Positions 1 through 16,110 of a stretch of DNA of 64,000 nt are shown here, one piece after another. The stretch's first letter is position 1; each line of letters starts with the position of its first letter. The notes under the pieces are model-generated. The model had not been told where the DNA came from. It did no database searches and was given only the letters and a program-made list of their open reading frames with translations. The DNA comes from Prochilodus magdalenae. Taxonomy: Eukaryota; Chordata; Actinopteri; Characiformes; Prochilodontidae. The position numbers and the translations under genes are program-made. The DNA lies in the NCBI GenBank assembly GCA_024036415.1, contig JAMWET010004998.1, positions 624,001 to 688,000 of the forward strand, given 5' to 3'.

Positions 1-1700
1 CAATTTAGTTTTTTTTTTCTAATTTTACTAAGATAGTTAAGTTGTTGGTTAACCATTTAGATCAGGGGTGTCCAAACTTCCACAAAAGACTAATGTAGGT
101 TGTCTTTGCAAACAAGCAAGAGCACACCTGACGTGTAAAGTTATAGAAATATATTTAAAAATTACCCAAACCTAACAAGTAAGTAAATTGTGTGGTAAAG
201 CACCTTTGTAACATTGAAAGCACGTTTCTAAACATCTTTTTAGTTGGATAATGTTAGATATTTTAATCTCTTAATCTATTCTGTAAGAAATATTTATTTT
301 TTAATTTTACTTTATTGGGGCATTAGGAGAAGGTGACTCCACAACAAAAACTAGGACAACCTAGAAAAAATAATACAAAGGAAGTTACAAGAAAGAGCTG
401 AGGTAGATTAATCGAAAGGTTAAGAATTTATCTTTTTAAACATTAGTGTAACATAATTCAAATTTTAAAACATATTGAGTAATTTTGCCAGGCGAAAGAA
501 ATTAAACTGAAAGTTACTTTACAGGCCTGTATTTATTTTAGCAACTGAAGTGTTCACAGTTCAGGTATTAAACTGACAATGTGGAATCAACTGCAGCCAT
601 TTGGCCCAGGTTCAGCTTCATGAATGAGGCTCTTGGTAACCAGTCTTCTATCTCACCTCCCCGGCTAATAGCTTTGTCAAATGAGGAAGGACCAGGGCCA
701 TCTTCCCTGTTGTCTAAGGAGTGCGAAGGAAAAGGCGGGTAACCTCATATCAACCTTGCGTGATGACAAGAGAGAGGAAAGAGAGAGGAAATGTGAATTG
801 AGGAGAGAGCAAGCAAAACATGGCTGCTCTGACGGCTTGTGTAGCATACTTGAAACGTTGAATAACAAATGTAATTAAAACAGACTTTAAAGGTGCCATA
901 TGACGCATTTATTTATAATTTTCAAGTTGTCCTCTGATGTCCACAATGACTCCATGTGACATTGGTTGTTCCCCGATTCGGTTTACACAGCCATTTACAG
1001 TCTTATTATTGGGTCCTAGAGTTAAAGTACTAGACTCCTAAAGTTGCTTCATGTTCCGGGGAGCTCATGAATACTTTATTAAGATCTCTACTGATTTGTT
1101 GGTTTATGGTGAGGTATTTTAATGGTTCACACAGAAGCAACAGGTTGAAACACAGACAGGAAAATAAAATGAACATCCATGTAAACAAGCAAAACTGTAT
1201 TAAAAAGGTTTCTACCATTGTCTCTACTGTGTATAAGCTAAAGTGTCATATTACTTAGTTAACTAGTTTTGCTTGACAGTAGCTGATGTTACCTATACTA
1301 GCTACTTGCTTTCAGTCTTGACAACACAAAGTTAAATTAAATCTTTTAGCTTGCTATGAAACACACACAGTATGACTGCTACTAATGGACCATGGTTTGG
1401 GTTGTGATGCTAAAAGGTTTGGAATTGGTCTGTGTTCAGTCTTTTCAGTGTCAAATGCTGAGCAAAACTGCTCAGTGAAATGTGCAGAGGAAACTTAACA
1501 AATTTGTATTAAAGTTGTTCAGGATTCTGTTACGAATGCATACATTAAAATTGGCTCCCTATTCTGTTAATTTACTGTTACACTTAATTGGTGCCACAGA
1601 TACACTCCACACCACACATAATGTTGCATATACAAGCTGTAGCATTTTAGCTTTCAAGAACAACCATGCCCATTGACATCCTATTCACAGACTGAGAAGG

Positions 1701-3212
<1,512 letters not shown>

Positions 3213-5788
3213 TTTGGCTAAATGGGTTTAGCTAAATGGGGTTTATAGATACTGAAGTGTTGAAGAAACATTCTTTTTAATATTTCAAACCTTGTGTAAT
3301 TAATTTTTGTTTCTTATTTTGAAAAAGCTACAGGAACGAATAATATAAACTTGTTTCCAAAATCCCTCAAACTCAAAAAATAAACCAATGGTGGTACAAC
3401 AGCATTTGGTCATTTACAAACTATGCCAGAATTCAAATATGATGACAATATATAAAGATTTTGGCCAGATTTTGATCCATAAGTTCCTGAGATGAATGAT
3501 CAATATGAGATGAAAGCAGTTATATGGTCATTTTATTTTGTAAAAAAAGTAGGCCTAAATACCCTACAAAATAATACATGGCCTTCAGTTTGTGTGTATC
3601 CAGTGGTGTTTCACTCAAAGCAGCTTTATTTGTGGGGAATCGCTTCACAGAAATGAAAGACAAAGAGCAGAAAACAGTAAAGTGTGCCATAATGATGAAA
3701 AATCTGCATCAGGACCTGGCGTCTGGATCCGAGAAGCTGTTCAGCTGTAAACCAAGCGAGTTGGACCAGTTTTAAGAGCGAAGTACATGTGAACGGAGAG
3801 GGCTAACGAGGGAAGGCTGAGCACAGCATGCGTAAATGTGCTTTGCTGTCGCTGTCAAACTTTATATTTAGTGGTGGCTAATTAGATTTTCAGGGTGCAC
3901 AGTGGTACATTCGCCTCTAATCAAAGCCACTGAACAACATGAGTTGATGTTCTTAGCCATTATTGGCAGGTCTATGGATGTGATTATGTATATATGTAAT
4001 TATATGACTTTCACTTTTTTTTCGCACCATAGCTTCTGTGTTAGAAGTCATACAGCACTGCATCTTCATGTTGCTGGCATATTACTCACCTGTTTACTGT
4101 ATGACATAGCAGTGGTGGTGGTAGTGTAGAAAGGTTTTGTGCTACTAGCAGAGAGGTTGTATTGTTGTGAAACCCAGGATGATGCCAAAAAGTGATATGA
4201 ATGATGATTTCTAGAGGACTTTGGGTTCTAATGTGAGTGCAGTGCTGTTGCTTACACCCAGAAAGCTTTTATGATATTCATGATAGAAACTAGCTCTGCT
4301 GTCTTGGCTTGAGTGTAAGCAAATGATTTCTTGATGAAGATGTATGCTGAATTGCAGCATTTTCCTACTGAAAGCACACTGAAATTGCCTTGTTTACACA
4401 AGCACATAACCATGCTTTACAGATGTATGCTAGACACTAGCTCTGTCACCATGGAAATACTGTCAGAGCAACCACAACTTTCTATTGATGCCATCTTTGA
4501 TTTACCTGCTGTCTTCATGGTACAGCGGGTTGTACAGCGGGCACATGTCCTCTGCCTCTTCCCCCAGTTATGGGACACAAAATAGAAGTGTGAACAGGCA
4601 TTCCATATCAACATAGAACAATGAATTTTAACAAAAATAGAATAGAATCACAGAGAGAGGTTAAGTTTAAAAATCCCCAAACAAATTGACAGATAACATT
4701 TAACAATCAGAAATGTTGGCGCAGTTACATAATGTAGGGAAGAGATGTGTATGTGTTAATAATAATTACTTTCCCTGGAGTCTGATCTCTCCTGCAATTT
4801 GGGAAGTTGTCTAGTCACTATGTAGAGGAGGAGGGTCCTGCTCACGCTCTACATGATCAACACAAAACCCTTCTCCATGTAGAGAACAGGATGTTAATCG
4901 GAAAACCCAACTCAACAGAGTGCGCTGCTGTCATGTTGCCATGCTTTTCAGTGCCTTTTGTGAGTCTGTGACTTGTTCCTCCTCAGGCATATTTATCATA
5001 ACAGTTCTGATTTCATGCCTCTTAGATCAAGTAATGGTTTCAAATGAATAACTGCAGCTCAGTGCACTATGTTCACACAAACACACGCATACACAGAATC
5101 TAAAAGCTACGTCCTTTCCTTCTCATCTAGTTGTGAATTCCTGAATTTCTTCTCACATTGTGAATTTGCCAGTTCTCCGATTACAACCTCCCCGTTTTTC
5201 ATAGCAGCAGAGTGAAAACATCCAAATCACTTTTGCATCACCTATTCATGACTTCAAATGAGGTGCTGCAGATGTCTCCATCCCTACCATCATCATCATC
5301 ATTGTCATTGTTGTCTGTCGTGGTTGTTATTTGTTTTCTAGATGAATGACTGCTTTCTCTTTGTTCTTGCCCGCACCAGGAACCACAAGCCAAATGATGT
5401 AGGTCAGGGCATGCTGGTCTCCACTAGATTGGACATTTGTTTGAGGCCAGTTCATCATGGGCTGCGTATCTGCAGCCAGGGCTGGTGCATGTCCAGGATA
5501 TAAAACACACAACGATATGCAGATGGCAGTCTCATTCATGGAGTGTAGGCGATCACTCATGCTTGGAAAATGAATGCATCATGCAACCCAGATAGGCCTA
5601 GTGTTGATAAGTTTAGAGAGCACAGAGACCTTGTCAGTGTAAGCTTGTTTCATAATTGGCATTGGGACATTTGGGAATGTTTGTTAGCGGTCAGTCTGCG
5701 AGCTTTAAAATGAGAATGTTATCACAATGAAGCTGCATGTCTGTTTTAGATTAACTGATTCTGTTTTTTGTTCTTTTGCAGTTTTTGT

Positions 5789-5819
<31 letters not shown>

Positions 5820-5898
5820 GCACACACAGATGCACACACACACATACACACACACACACACAGATGCACACATAGACACACACAAACACACATGCACT
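5789..5898. repeat. Compound (CA)n microsatellite
   Basis: A run of about 14 CA units (5789-5816) is followed by interrupted CA/CAGA/CATA units to about 5898. Open frames on both strands here are only translated repeat (Thr-His or Cys-Val). Confidence 0.95.
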
Positions 5899-7616
5899 GG
5901 CCAGTGTTATTCCTGAGAAGTGCATAGAAGGAGGATTTAAAACGTGTCTGTCCACAGCATTTCCTCCGTTTACTGGGCTTTTAGCAGTCTGGGTAAACCA
6001 TATCCCTTTCAGAATATTCAGAAAAGATTTTATTTACCAAACACAACGATCCTGGCGTCACAGTGGTGCACACAATGCCAGTAAAGAAGCAGTGGTCCAT
6101 GAATGGTCTTCCATTTAAAACTCGTCAGAAGAAGCTGTAAAAAAGGTTTTTTTAATATATATATTTTTATTTTTTGTATTTTAGACAGCGTCTCTAAACG
6201 ACATAATTAGATGGCAGTGCTGGCAAGCGCATGAAACAGCTGCTCGCTTATCTGTGCAGAAAAGAAAGAGATGAAAGAAGGGGGTTGTGAATTGAAGTGA
6301 GAGGCATTGTGTAAAATGCAGGGTTGAAATGTGGGAATGAATGATTATTCGCAAATGTGGTGCTTGCAGGGCAGTGCTGTAGCAATTGCTTCTTTTGCAG
6401 ATGGAGTTCTAAGGCAAAGTAACACCTGGAGTCAGGCTCCGCACTTTAATATAAGCATTACAGAACTCTGACTCAGGGACAGGTAGACGGAGTCTTTTGT
6501 AATGCGTCCCATTCCAACAGACTGCCACAGGACCTAGGCCTGATTTCAGTACATTGACGGTGGAGGCCAGCTACCACATGTTTACATTGTGCAAATGTTG
6601 AATAGCACATTGTGACATTGCCTGTGCTCTAAAGACATTTTGTTACTGTATTTGTTTCTAAAACAGATATAGTTTTTAAAATAATTCAAAATAAAGAAAA
6701 TGAAAAAAGCTATTGAAATGGTCATTAAAAAGTAATTTTCTGTGGACAGCTGCAACAAGGCAAAATAATCTATTTAATTAAACTATTTAATCTAATAAAA
6801 TATAAAATATCTAGAATATAAAATTAAAGCATTTTTGTGGTCACCGCATTATTCCATACTATGTCTGACTTCATTTTGGCATTCATATTATGGCTAATTC
6901 TTTTGACTGATAGTAGAACATCAGTAGCTAGCAGTTAAATAATAAATACCTAGGCCATAATCATGGACATTTATCCCTTTAAACATAAGTGATCAAACTG
7001 ATGATCTAACTGGACAAAAAATGAGTCACCTGTAACTAAAACATATCTAATAAAATGTTATACCTCAGCTGTGATTTGTGATTTGTAGATGCCTTTCCTG
7101 GCACAATCCTGATGAGAATTTCCTTTAGGTTGTGTTTTGCCGCTGCGGGTAGACCTGTATGACCATATGCTTCCATATACACATTTGAATGCTTGACCCC
7201 TCTGTCATTCTGTTTGGTTTATATGGTTTACTTCAAATGCATCACTGTACTCTTTATTTATTGGTTAAATATCCTTTGATTTTCTTTTTTTGATTACTTT
7301 GATTTTGACATTCACTGATTTACACTCTAATCTACAAAACTACTATAAAATCTGCTTTCACTCTCTTATATATGTGAGCAACTGCAACCAGAATCTGCCT
7401 AACAATATAACACCAGGTCTATTAAAATCAAGTTAAAAATCCCTGAACCCACTACTGCCCTTGGCGGTTCGTTATTTCAGTTTGCTGCTGCCAAGGACTG
7501 CAAGAAACAACAAGCACCACTAAAACTGGACACTTTTATTTCAGGCACCACTTTCAAGGACTGCATCAAGGATATTTTTAGTGATACTTGTACGTGGTTA
7601 TAATCTTACATTCTTT

Positions 7617-7636
7617 GTGTGTGTGTGTGTGTGTAG
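7617..7636. repeat. Short (TG)n microsatellite
   Basis: About ten TG units lie just after tctttg. It is an ordinary intronic dinucleotide tract. Confidence 0.85.
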
Positions 7637-8718
7637 TGTGCTTATTATGATTTTCTTCCTTCTCCCACGAAGCCATTTCCTGTTCTTTTTCTCATCACGA
7701 GAAAACCGCTTGAATGATAACAGAATAGTTTCTTGGACTGAGATCTATTCAAACAGAAGTTCATTTCTATCATTACTCTTTACTAGTTTTAAATGAAGCT
7801 TTTTTAACCAGCACATGTCTGACTTTTGCTGTATGTTATGACCTAAAAGTGCTGGCCTGCAATGTCTTTCTTTCAAAGACCTTCATAATCATTTTTGTCC
7901 AGCCTTGTTTGTGTCTTGAAACGTATTTACCTCATTAATGCATGAAGCACCAAGGAGATTCAGTTTACACCAGACAACCACTGAACTGAACCACGACTCT
8001 TTAAAACCATAGCATGTAACCTCTACCCTGACCTGTGGTGTGACCTGATTCAGCATTTATGCAAACATTTGAGATAGATATAATCCTACCGGATGAGGGG
8101 GAAGCAGAGTAAACCTGCGAGGAGCTTCTTTCACAGTTTTCAGGCCCAGCAGTGAACACACAGGGAAAATAAAGAGGTAAGACAGATAATGAAATCCAAA
8201 GAAAGCAAGACTGTCTTTGTCAGCGTATATAACACGGACCATGCATCTCTAAAATGCCTGCATCCATGGTCAAACTAGATGCCGGAGTGGGTGATCAGGT
8301 GTGGGGGACAATTTCTAGTGTGTTGTAGACTGCTTACTGTTTCTTAATGCATAAATCCATGCATACATAAGCACAAGAAAACATAAGCACAAGAAAGAAA
8401 TCTCAAACTACCATTATTACACCCAAGTTTATTTCTGTAATTTATGGGTTTAACCAGCACCCCCATCTCAAATTATACAGTGGAACAGAAATTTTAATTT
8501 GTAGGTTTAACTGGTGATTGTTTTAGTTTGGTTGTCTTCTCTGGTGCCTGTGGTGATCGGCTCCATGATTTATTGTGAAGGTGCTGCAGTGTTGTTTGTT
8601 TTATGTGAATCCATTCTGATGGACTGTTGCTGTTTGATATCAGGGTGGAAGTACTGGAACATGTAGGGTAACTTCATTGTTAGGAATAACCTATAGCCTT
8701 ATGTCATGACATATGCAT

Positions 8719-8759
8719 GTGTCTGTGTGTGTGTGCGAGTTTGTGTGTGTGTATATATG

Positions 8760-8828
<69 letters not shown>

Positions 8829-8874
8829 CTGTGTGTGTGTGTGTGTGTGTGTGTTTGTATGTGTGTGTGCATGT
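8719..8874. repeat. Long imperfect (TG)n microsatellite
   Basis: About 155 bp of TG units are broken by TATATG and TGCCTG interruptions. The interruptions suggest an old array. Alternating purine-pyrimidine sequence of this length can adopt Z-DNA in principle. ORFs across it are spurious Cys-Val or Thr-His translations. Confidence 0.95.
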
Positions 8875-9375
8875 GGAGTTTAGTGTGAGCTGGTGTGTGT
8901 CATGTAACCTCTGGCCTGGTAGCAAATCACATTTCAGCCCTGGCCTTGCTTTATTTGAACTAGTGTTCAGTATTGAGTTCTAAAATAAATAAAAAAAATC
9001 CTTGAAAAGCAAATTAAATATATATACTAGTGTGTTTGGGCACACTTGTATATGTGCACTTAGTATAACTGATGTGTATCTCTAACTCTCAGTAGAAAGA
9101 TATCTTGTTTACATCATGAATTAGAAGTAATAAAAAAAAAAAACTATTATATTTTACTTTACTTTTACCAGCACCCTTTTATACTTAAGTAGTATACTGC
9201 CAGGGGTCAGAAGTCCATGATCAAAAGCTAAATGGTAAAGATGGTCAGACTCCATGAGCTGCCGCGGCCTCTCTCTGCACAGTATAGCTGCAGTACACTA
9301 CAATGTCTGTCTTGGTTACAGAATATAAACAGACATTTCTATAGAGATTTACTATAGCTGTGCTTATCTGTGTTT

Positions 9376-9421
9376 GTGTGTTTGTGTGTGTGTGTGTGTG
9401 TGCACATGTGTGTATATGTGC
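9376..9421. repeat. (TG)n microsatellite
   Basis: TG-rich tract with short interruptions, starting after tatctgtgt. No other function visible. Confidence 0.85.
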
Positions 9422-9712
9422 TTGGTTATGTGCTTGTATTTGTGGGAGAGTGTGTTTTCTACCCCTGTCTGTGGTATCATGTAGTTTTTAACGGTTTCCA
9501 TGGGTGTAGTTTGATTACTGTAAAACTGTCTAAACTGGCAAATCTGCCAGGTTAGTTCTGCTATTATTCATAGGATCACATGGGCAATTCAGAAAGAAGA
9601 AAGAGGAGCAAGCACAGGCTTCTTTGTAATGATGCGTTGGTAGGCAGTCTGGCTGTATGGCTTTTTTGAATATGACATACTTTTTTGATGTGATTGATAT
9701 ATATAATTGATA

Positions 9713-10200
9713 TATACACTCACCATCAGAGAAATAGTTGCACAAATAGTTGCATATACAAGAAATCCAGCCAACAGGACTGAAACTTGTTGTGTAGGTT
9801 TGACATTGTGAGACATGTTTCGCTATGTAAGCATATTGCTGTGCCTGACTGACCCAACACCAGGCAGTGAAGCCCCCCATTAGTCATCCTGTAGGTGCCA
9901 CCACCATCAGCAGACGGCTGCATGACACAGAACCACATGCACACAGACCATTGCGATGAAAATCGCCATATGCGATATTAAAACAGCATAGGATGGATTA
10001 TTGTAGGTCACCATTAGGAACCTTTAGTACTCCATCCTGGGACATTACATATTGATTTTGCATACTGAGAGGCACTACTTCTGTATGTGTACCTTAATAA
10101 ATATTGCCCATATTAGTCTAATTCTTTCATAATTTATTGTTATTCGTCCTTCCGACACTTCCTTCTGGGTGCAACTGTTCTTTGATGAGGGGTGTGTATA
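9713..10200 (+). mobile_element. Tc1/mariner-like element, family A, deletion copy 1
   Basis: The left end (TATACACTCACCATCAGAGA, 9713) and the inverse of the right end at 10200 (TATACACACCCCTCATCAAA) form imperfect terminal inverted repeats of about 30 bp that continue into a shared GTTGCAC block. The element is only 488 bp. Its interior keeps the 5' leader (gaatgaaact/ttgacattgtgaga-like block) and a short part of a transposase helix-turn-helix region recognisable by comparison with the copies at 16.6 and 44.6 kb, then jumps to the 3' leader (aataaatattg...cataatttattgtta). It is therefore an internally deleted, MITE-like derivative with both ends kept. Tc1/mariner assignment rests on the transposase pieces in the longer copies. 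Confidence 0.75.
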
Positions 10201-10613
10201 AATATATACATACGTGTTATCATACAAAAACATTGCATACATATAATACATTTGTTGGCATGTTGCTTATAATGTGCAACAATTACAACAGAATGTTGAC
10301 CTCTTTGTGGCATATAGCATTTACAGTAAATGCCTGCACAGCCCATTTTTTTATTTGACATCCCATTTTAGTGGAAGCCCCACTAATATCTTTTTATTTT
10401 GGTACATAGATGTGTTAAGAAAAGCCTTGTGAAAACAGAATCCAGTACAGGTTTCCATTGGCCACTCTAATTAAGCAGGACATTGTGCAGGCTGCCACCC
10501 TACTGCTGTCTGGACCAAGCCAGTAATTGCTAAATTTACTGGAATTGGTGTGGGGGAAGCAGGGGCTGACGAACTGCCAAAAAATGGCTAAATATGCCTG
10601 AGAGCGTCTGAAT

Positions 10614-10731
<118 letters not shown>

Positions 10732-13700
10732 CAGCTGTTGATGAACCTTTTTTTTAAGCTAAATTCCTGAAGTATCACTTTGAGTGCCCCATGCTGCAAA
10801 CACATTCCAGAACCATAGACACATAACTGGTCAAATAATGATTAGCCATAAAAGACAGAAAGCCTGTTTTTGCTGTTGAATTTTGATTGTGCTTGTCATA
10901 TTTGGTTCTGTATTTTCATGGGGACTTTTTGTGAGTGTGGAACAAAACTATGCTAATTATCATGAACATTGTTGTGAAATATGAGCACAACGAAAAAATT
11001 ACCTGCTAATTTGCTTGTTTGGTTCTTGTGTTGGAGATGTGACTTGCCATTTCAGTATATGTAAAGAGTGTTTGTAAAGTAGTTTCTAGTTGTCTTTCTA
11101 TATTGTGAAAGCATAGCTGATGTGTTTAGACTGTTTGTGGGGCATCCAATTGCATTGTCCTTCATTATCTCTTGGATGGGGGTCTCTGGCTTTTTACTTT
11201 GTTGGATGCTGTTTTGAAGACAAAAGTGCAAGAGTGTTTGATCTATCTGTGGCCCAGGTATAGACTAAAGCTGAAAACCTCAAACCCCAAAGTATATAAC
11301 TGACTATATTAATTTAAAAGCATGAAGGATGAAGTTGACCAAGTTCACCAGACATAAGCTTGCTAGCTTTTGTGTGCTCAAGTATGTGCTGTACATACAC
11401 CATATGAATGCAGACCATTAGCTCTTGCAATATATAAATATATTGGAGATATTTCAGTTTTGACTGGAATGAAAAAATCTGCTCAGTATGCAATTATTAG
11501 TATCATTTTAAGTGTCCATTCCTGCTCTGCTTCCTTGCTTTGGAGCAAGCACATGACAGTAGAGCAGGTTGTCTAGGTGGCAGCTAGCTTGGAGAAATTC
11601 AGACCTCGTTGTTACCAGCAACGCCCTGGAGGGCAGGTAATGAAATATTTCCAACTGCTTTTGACTTGGTGTGACCTTGCCTTTATGAGCTGGGCATGAG
11701 CTCCTTCTCCTCTGTGAGTTGATCCCCTGAGCCATCTCAAAAATTTCCTCCAGAAAAGCAGAGGGGGAGAAATTACCAGCCTTAATAAATAAAGAAGCAG
11801 ACCAAAATTGTCCTCTCAAAGAATGGAATTACCTTTCGGCATAGGCAATTATTTCATGTCAGGTTCTGGAGGTATGCAAATTACTCTGAGCGTGCCCTCT
11901 CAGAGAGCGGCTGCCATTACGGTAATGACCTCGCTTCAGTTCCTGCTATGCTGTGCCACTTAGCCTCTCCGTCAGAAACCACAATGCACATGAGGTGCGT
12001 GGTGTGAAGACTGTCTGGTGTCTAACATGGCTGCCAGCAGTATTTCCTCTCAGCTCTTAGTGTTATTGACATGCATCATGTTATTTCTTTTTCTCATTTT
12101 TGACATTTATTAACATTTGGATTTGCATCAGTAGTTAATATTTCTGGCCACACTTTTTGAGCAATTTATAGCATGTTCCAGATGGAATCTGTGTTAGATG
12201 ATGCAGAACATTTTCATTGATCATACTCTTTCATTATTTGGTGTCACTAAAAGATAGATTAGGGTTGCTTCTAGTGAGCATTTTTTGGTGCTTGCTGGCT
12301 TTTGTTGCACAAATAGATGTCAGGACAACAGAGGAGCCTGACTGTCCTCTTGGACATCATTTTCTATTTTAATTTTAAAGTTTAAGAGCTGCTCTGCTTT
12401 GTAACTGGGTGTTGGTTATTGTAAGTAAAGCAGCAAAGCCAAAGAGAAATAAGCTTACGGCAAGTCTCCTCATTGCAAATGCAGGGACACAGAATCCTCA
12501 AAAGACATCAAACGTTAAAGGAACACATTAAGAATGTGCGTGCGATAACTAAAGTGATTACAGGCTCCTCTCTGCATGAAAACACCCCACAACACACAAG
12601 CACCTACACACATGCAGGCGTAAACTGATTAGAGCTAATGAGAGAATTGGGTCTTTTGCTTAAAGCCAGAAATGATGCAACAAAACTTTTACTCTTAACA
12701 GATTTAAGAGTTCTACTTTTAATGAGATCTTTTATATCTTATGTCATTTATATCTTATATCTTATATATGTTTATCTTCAAGAGAAGTATTGACACACTA
12801 AGCCCATGCTGTGTTTTGATTCATAATTCGATCTTGATTCGCGATTCAATCTCATGGCATTTTGAATAAAATGTGACATAACAAATGATAGCATGATCAT
12901 ACAGTTGTAACATTTTCGAGATGCACATCACAGTTAACACATTACATTATTCCAATGTCACAATGCTTTTCTACACCTCCAAATATTGCAATTGTATAGA
13001 TCTTCTAAACTCACCTTATAAAGTTTTAAAGTGCCCCTACAGTCATAATTTAGACCGTATAAAATAACCTATATAAAATATAAAAATTTTTTACATATCA
13101 TTATTCTACCACAGGAGCATCCCTTAGTCTTAACATGTATTACAAGGCAAAGATTTATAAACATACAGTTATGCAAATTGTAAATGTCCTCTTGTCTCCC
13201 AGTTTTCAAACCATGCCCCTTTGCCCCTACTATTCTGTACACAGTAGTTTGATAAAGGGGAATACAGCCCTTTGTGTTTAAACGAATTAAGCTTATACAA
13301 AAAGTTGCATCCAATGTAATGTAAATAATCAGACAATAGAGACAATAAATGTTAAACCGATATCTAAACAACAATTGCTAAATATTAAAAACGTGCTAAA
13401 CAGTGGAGTACATTATGCTAGCAAATAACGTAACAGCCTAGAATGTCCAGTCACGCAGCAATTAGTTATCTTCACTTGCTCAGTTTGGTATTAGAATCAC
13501 TCTATGCACCATATTTAACAGCTTGTGTGATCATGATTTTGAATACCACAAAGACTTATTTATTTTAGCGAATGGCACAGTCCAGACATCTAAAACATGT
13601 CATGAAAAAAAAAAAACACATTTAATACCATGGTAAAAAATATCACATGTAACATATAAGTCCCATATAAGTTTTTGAAACAGTGAGCTGATCTTTAGTT

Positions 13701-13980
13701 TTGAGTATGCGAAAAGAGATTTCCCAAAAGAGATTTTACAAAAAAAAAATTGCTCTGTTGTAAAACCTTTGACACAAAATCCTGTCTACATCATCAAAAT
13801 GAATCATCCAGGAGAAGTGCATTTTTATTGTATAGTCTTTAAATACTTATTAGAATATATTTAGCATTTAGGATTTGTGGTACCTGAAATGAAATATTAG
13901 CAGAATATTGATGATGCAGTAGGCAACCATTATGTGTATGATGTTGCTCAGCATGCCTCTCTGATGTTTCTCCTTTCCAG

Positions 13981-14089
13981 GGGTTCCCGTTGAGTTTGAG
14001 TGATGGACATGTTTACAGCTGGACAGACGGCCTGAGGAGGAGAGACTGGCATGACAATGAGAGCATCAGGAGAGATGAGCTGCGCGTTG
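13981..14089 (+). CDS. galntl6: galntl6 coding exon (luminal stem region)
   Basis: This internal exon of 109 bp encodes [20 protein letters not shown] and then [16 protein letters not shown], with one base left over. It is bounded by a strong acceptor (tcctttccag) and a GT donor (gttg|gtatgc). The reading frame starts in phase 0 and ends in phase 1. The [22 protein letters not shown] signature corresponds to the stem between the transmembrane anchor and the catalytic domain of GALNTL6, and fits that paralogue better than GALNT10, the closest relative I recall. The family are type II Golgi proteins that add GalNAc to Ser/Thr from UDP-GalNAc to start mucin-type O-glycans. GALNTL6 itself is reported to have little or no detectable activity on standard peptides. 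The exon's start codon and anchor lie upstream of the window. Assignment is from remembered family sequence, not a search. Confidence 0.9.
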
Positions 14090-16080
14090 GTATGCCCACT
14101 GCCACAGAAAGTGGAGTACTTTTACCTTTTTTTGTTCTATCTATCTCATTCATTTTTTTCAGTATACTTCTTCAATACACTATACACTTAGGTGCAGGTT
14201 AGTTGCAGAAGGCTACTGGTACCATTGTAACAATATTATAATTATAATAATATTAAAATAGTTTAAAAATTCTGGTGATGCCAATGCTATTGGCCAGGAC
14301 TGTTTTTTGCATTCTTTGCCAGGCTATAAATGTAGATTAAGTAGGTAGGCCTGGGGCTAAAGAGGCTTTATTGATCCTATTGAGCCTACAATATATTTAA
14401 TAATGTTAGGGGTCTCTTTTTCAGCAGTAAATTATATGTGCATTAGGTTTCCTACAATTAAGGAGATAAATTAATGTGAAATGCTTGTTAAAGTGACTTT
14501 CTCTTTCTTTCCTTATTTTAAAGACAGTTGTTTTCCCATGTGTCTTATTAAAGCCCTATTTCATGCCAAGTCCAGCACCCCCTTGCCAAATTCAGTTTAT
14601 TGCAATTTAATTTATAGGTTGCAGCCTTTATCCCACATTGACCACTTCTTTACAAAGCCAAAGAATTACAGTGGACCTTCATCCAGGACTAAGGTTTTCA
14701 GCATGTGTAATGTATCTGTGTTCCAGTAGTTATATAAAAAAAAGCATTAATGAGAGGGAAATGATGACTGTGTCATATTGCATTATCTTAGTAAGGACAT
14801 ACCAGATCAATACATATACCTCTTATACCTATAGTTTGAATTAAGAAACGATAAAGTTGCAGTGGTCCAATGAAGAACAAAGATATTTCTTGTGGGTCAG
14901 AGTTCCATGTTAGCAGATAAAACCAATCTAAAATTGTAATTAATCATTGAGAAGGCTTTAGAATGGTTTACAGCTTTGCAGCCTTTAGAGTGTAATGGAG
15001 TCGTAAGCCGGTGTATTAAGCAAAGTGATTAGTAAGATTAAAGAATGGATGGCTTCCCTCCTGACTGTAGCCAGGGCCCCATGTCCCTCTGCATATGGCC
15101 AACCCAGCCCAACTGTTCAAGGTTTGATCCGTCACATTGGATCATGGCACACAGTCCGTTGCATCAGAGCGCTTTCATTGCACACCATCTGTTGGTGACA
15201 AATCTTGTGATAGCAGGCACCACGATAAAAGCCTTGCATTTATTTTTCATGAGTCTCAACTAATTTTAGACGTCAATGCATGAAACCAGGGAATGAATAA
15301 TAGATCTACACCAATCTTCCCACATTGGATCAACAAATTGCTTTCTGTATGGCTATAGACAATGGCAGTTTAACTGCTGCTTGTGAGGTGGGATGACTTT
15401 CAACTGAAGGCTGTTCCATGTCATTAGTAGTAACAGTTACTTCTATGTCAGTGGTTTATATTTTTTGCATGGCAAAATTGAAGTTGTCATAGCAACATGC
15501 AACTGAATGGCCTAGGGTGAATTCTCAAAAACATGCCTGATTAAATCTGATGAAAAAAAGCTTCAATGAAGTGTCTCCATTCAGACGTGCATAACCTGAG
15601 TCTTGCATATTCACTGTTGTTTTAATATTGCTATACATTGCTGTACATTGTACTTTGCAGTTTGAAATGTCTCCTCTCAAGACCCAAAAAAAAAGTATTT
15701 TCAATAGGCTGTTTTGGGGAGTGCTAAAATCCATAAATCTCTATTATGATTCAAATGTTCTCTTTAAGTCCTGAGAAAATGACCTGTAGAGTGGGAGTGA
15801 GGTTACTGTAATTATGCACACAGAGAGATGACTTTGTCCTCACATTCACTGAGCACTGAGGAGAGGAGGCTGAAACACGCTCCTAGTGGAGGAGGTGGAT
15901 TCACCCTGTAGATAGTCTGAGAGAGCTTGTTAGGAATGCGCTATTGTGTGAGACAAATGAATGACATCTACCCCTGAAATGTTGACAGAATGCCATCATT
16001 AGTGGGACTGGCAGTGCTCTCCATATGAAACATGATCATATCATTTCAAAAGCCAAAACCGTTCTAATTATTCACAGTTA

Positions 16081-16110
16081 TATTAATAATAATAATAATA
16101 ATAATAAATA
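16081..16110. repeat. (AAT)n microsatellite
   Basis: About nine AAT/ATA units (tattaataataataa and onward). Ordinary intronic repeat. Confidence 0.9.

Noticed and set aside
61..100. caggggtgtccaaact word as a transposon end
   Set aside because: It resembles the start of a common vertebrate repeat, but it is too short and has no partner end to support a feature.
8704..8983. ORFs of 60-88 codons on both strands rich in Cys-Val or Thr-His
   Set aside because: They are translations of the TG/CA microsatellite and have no other content.
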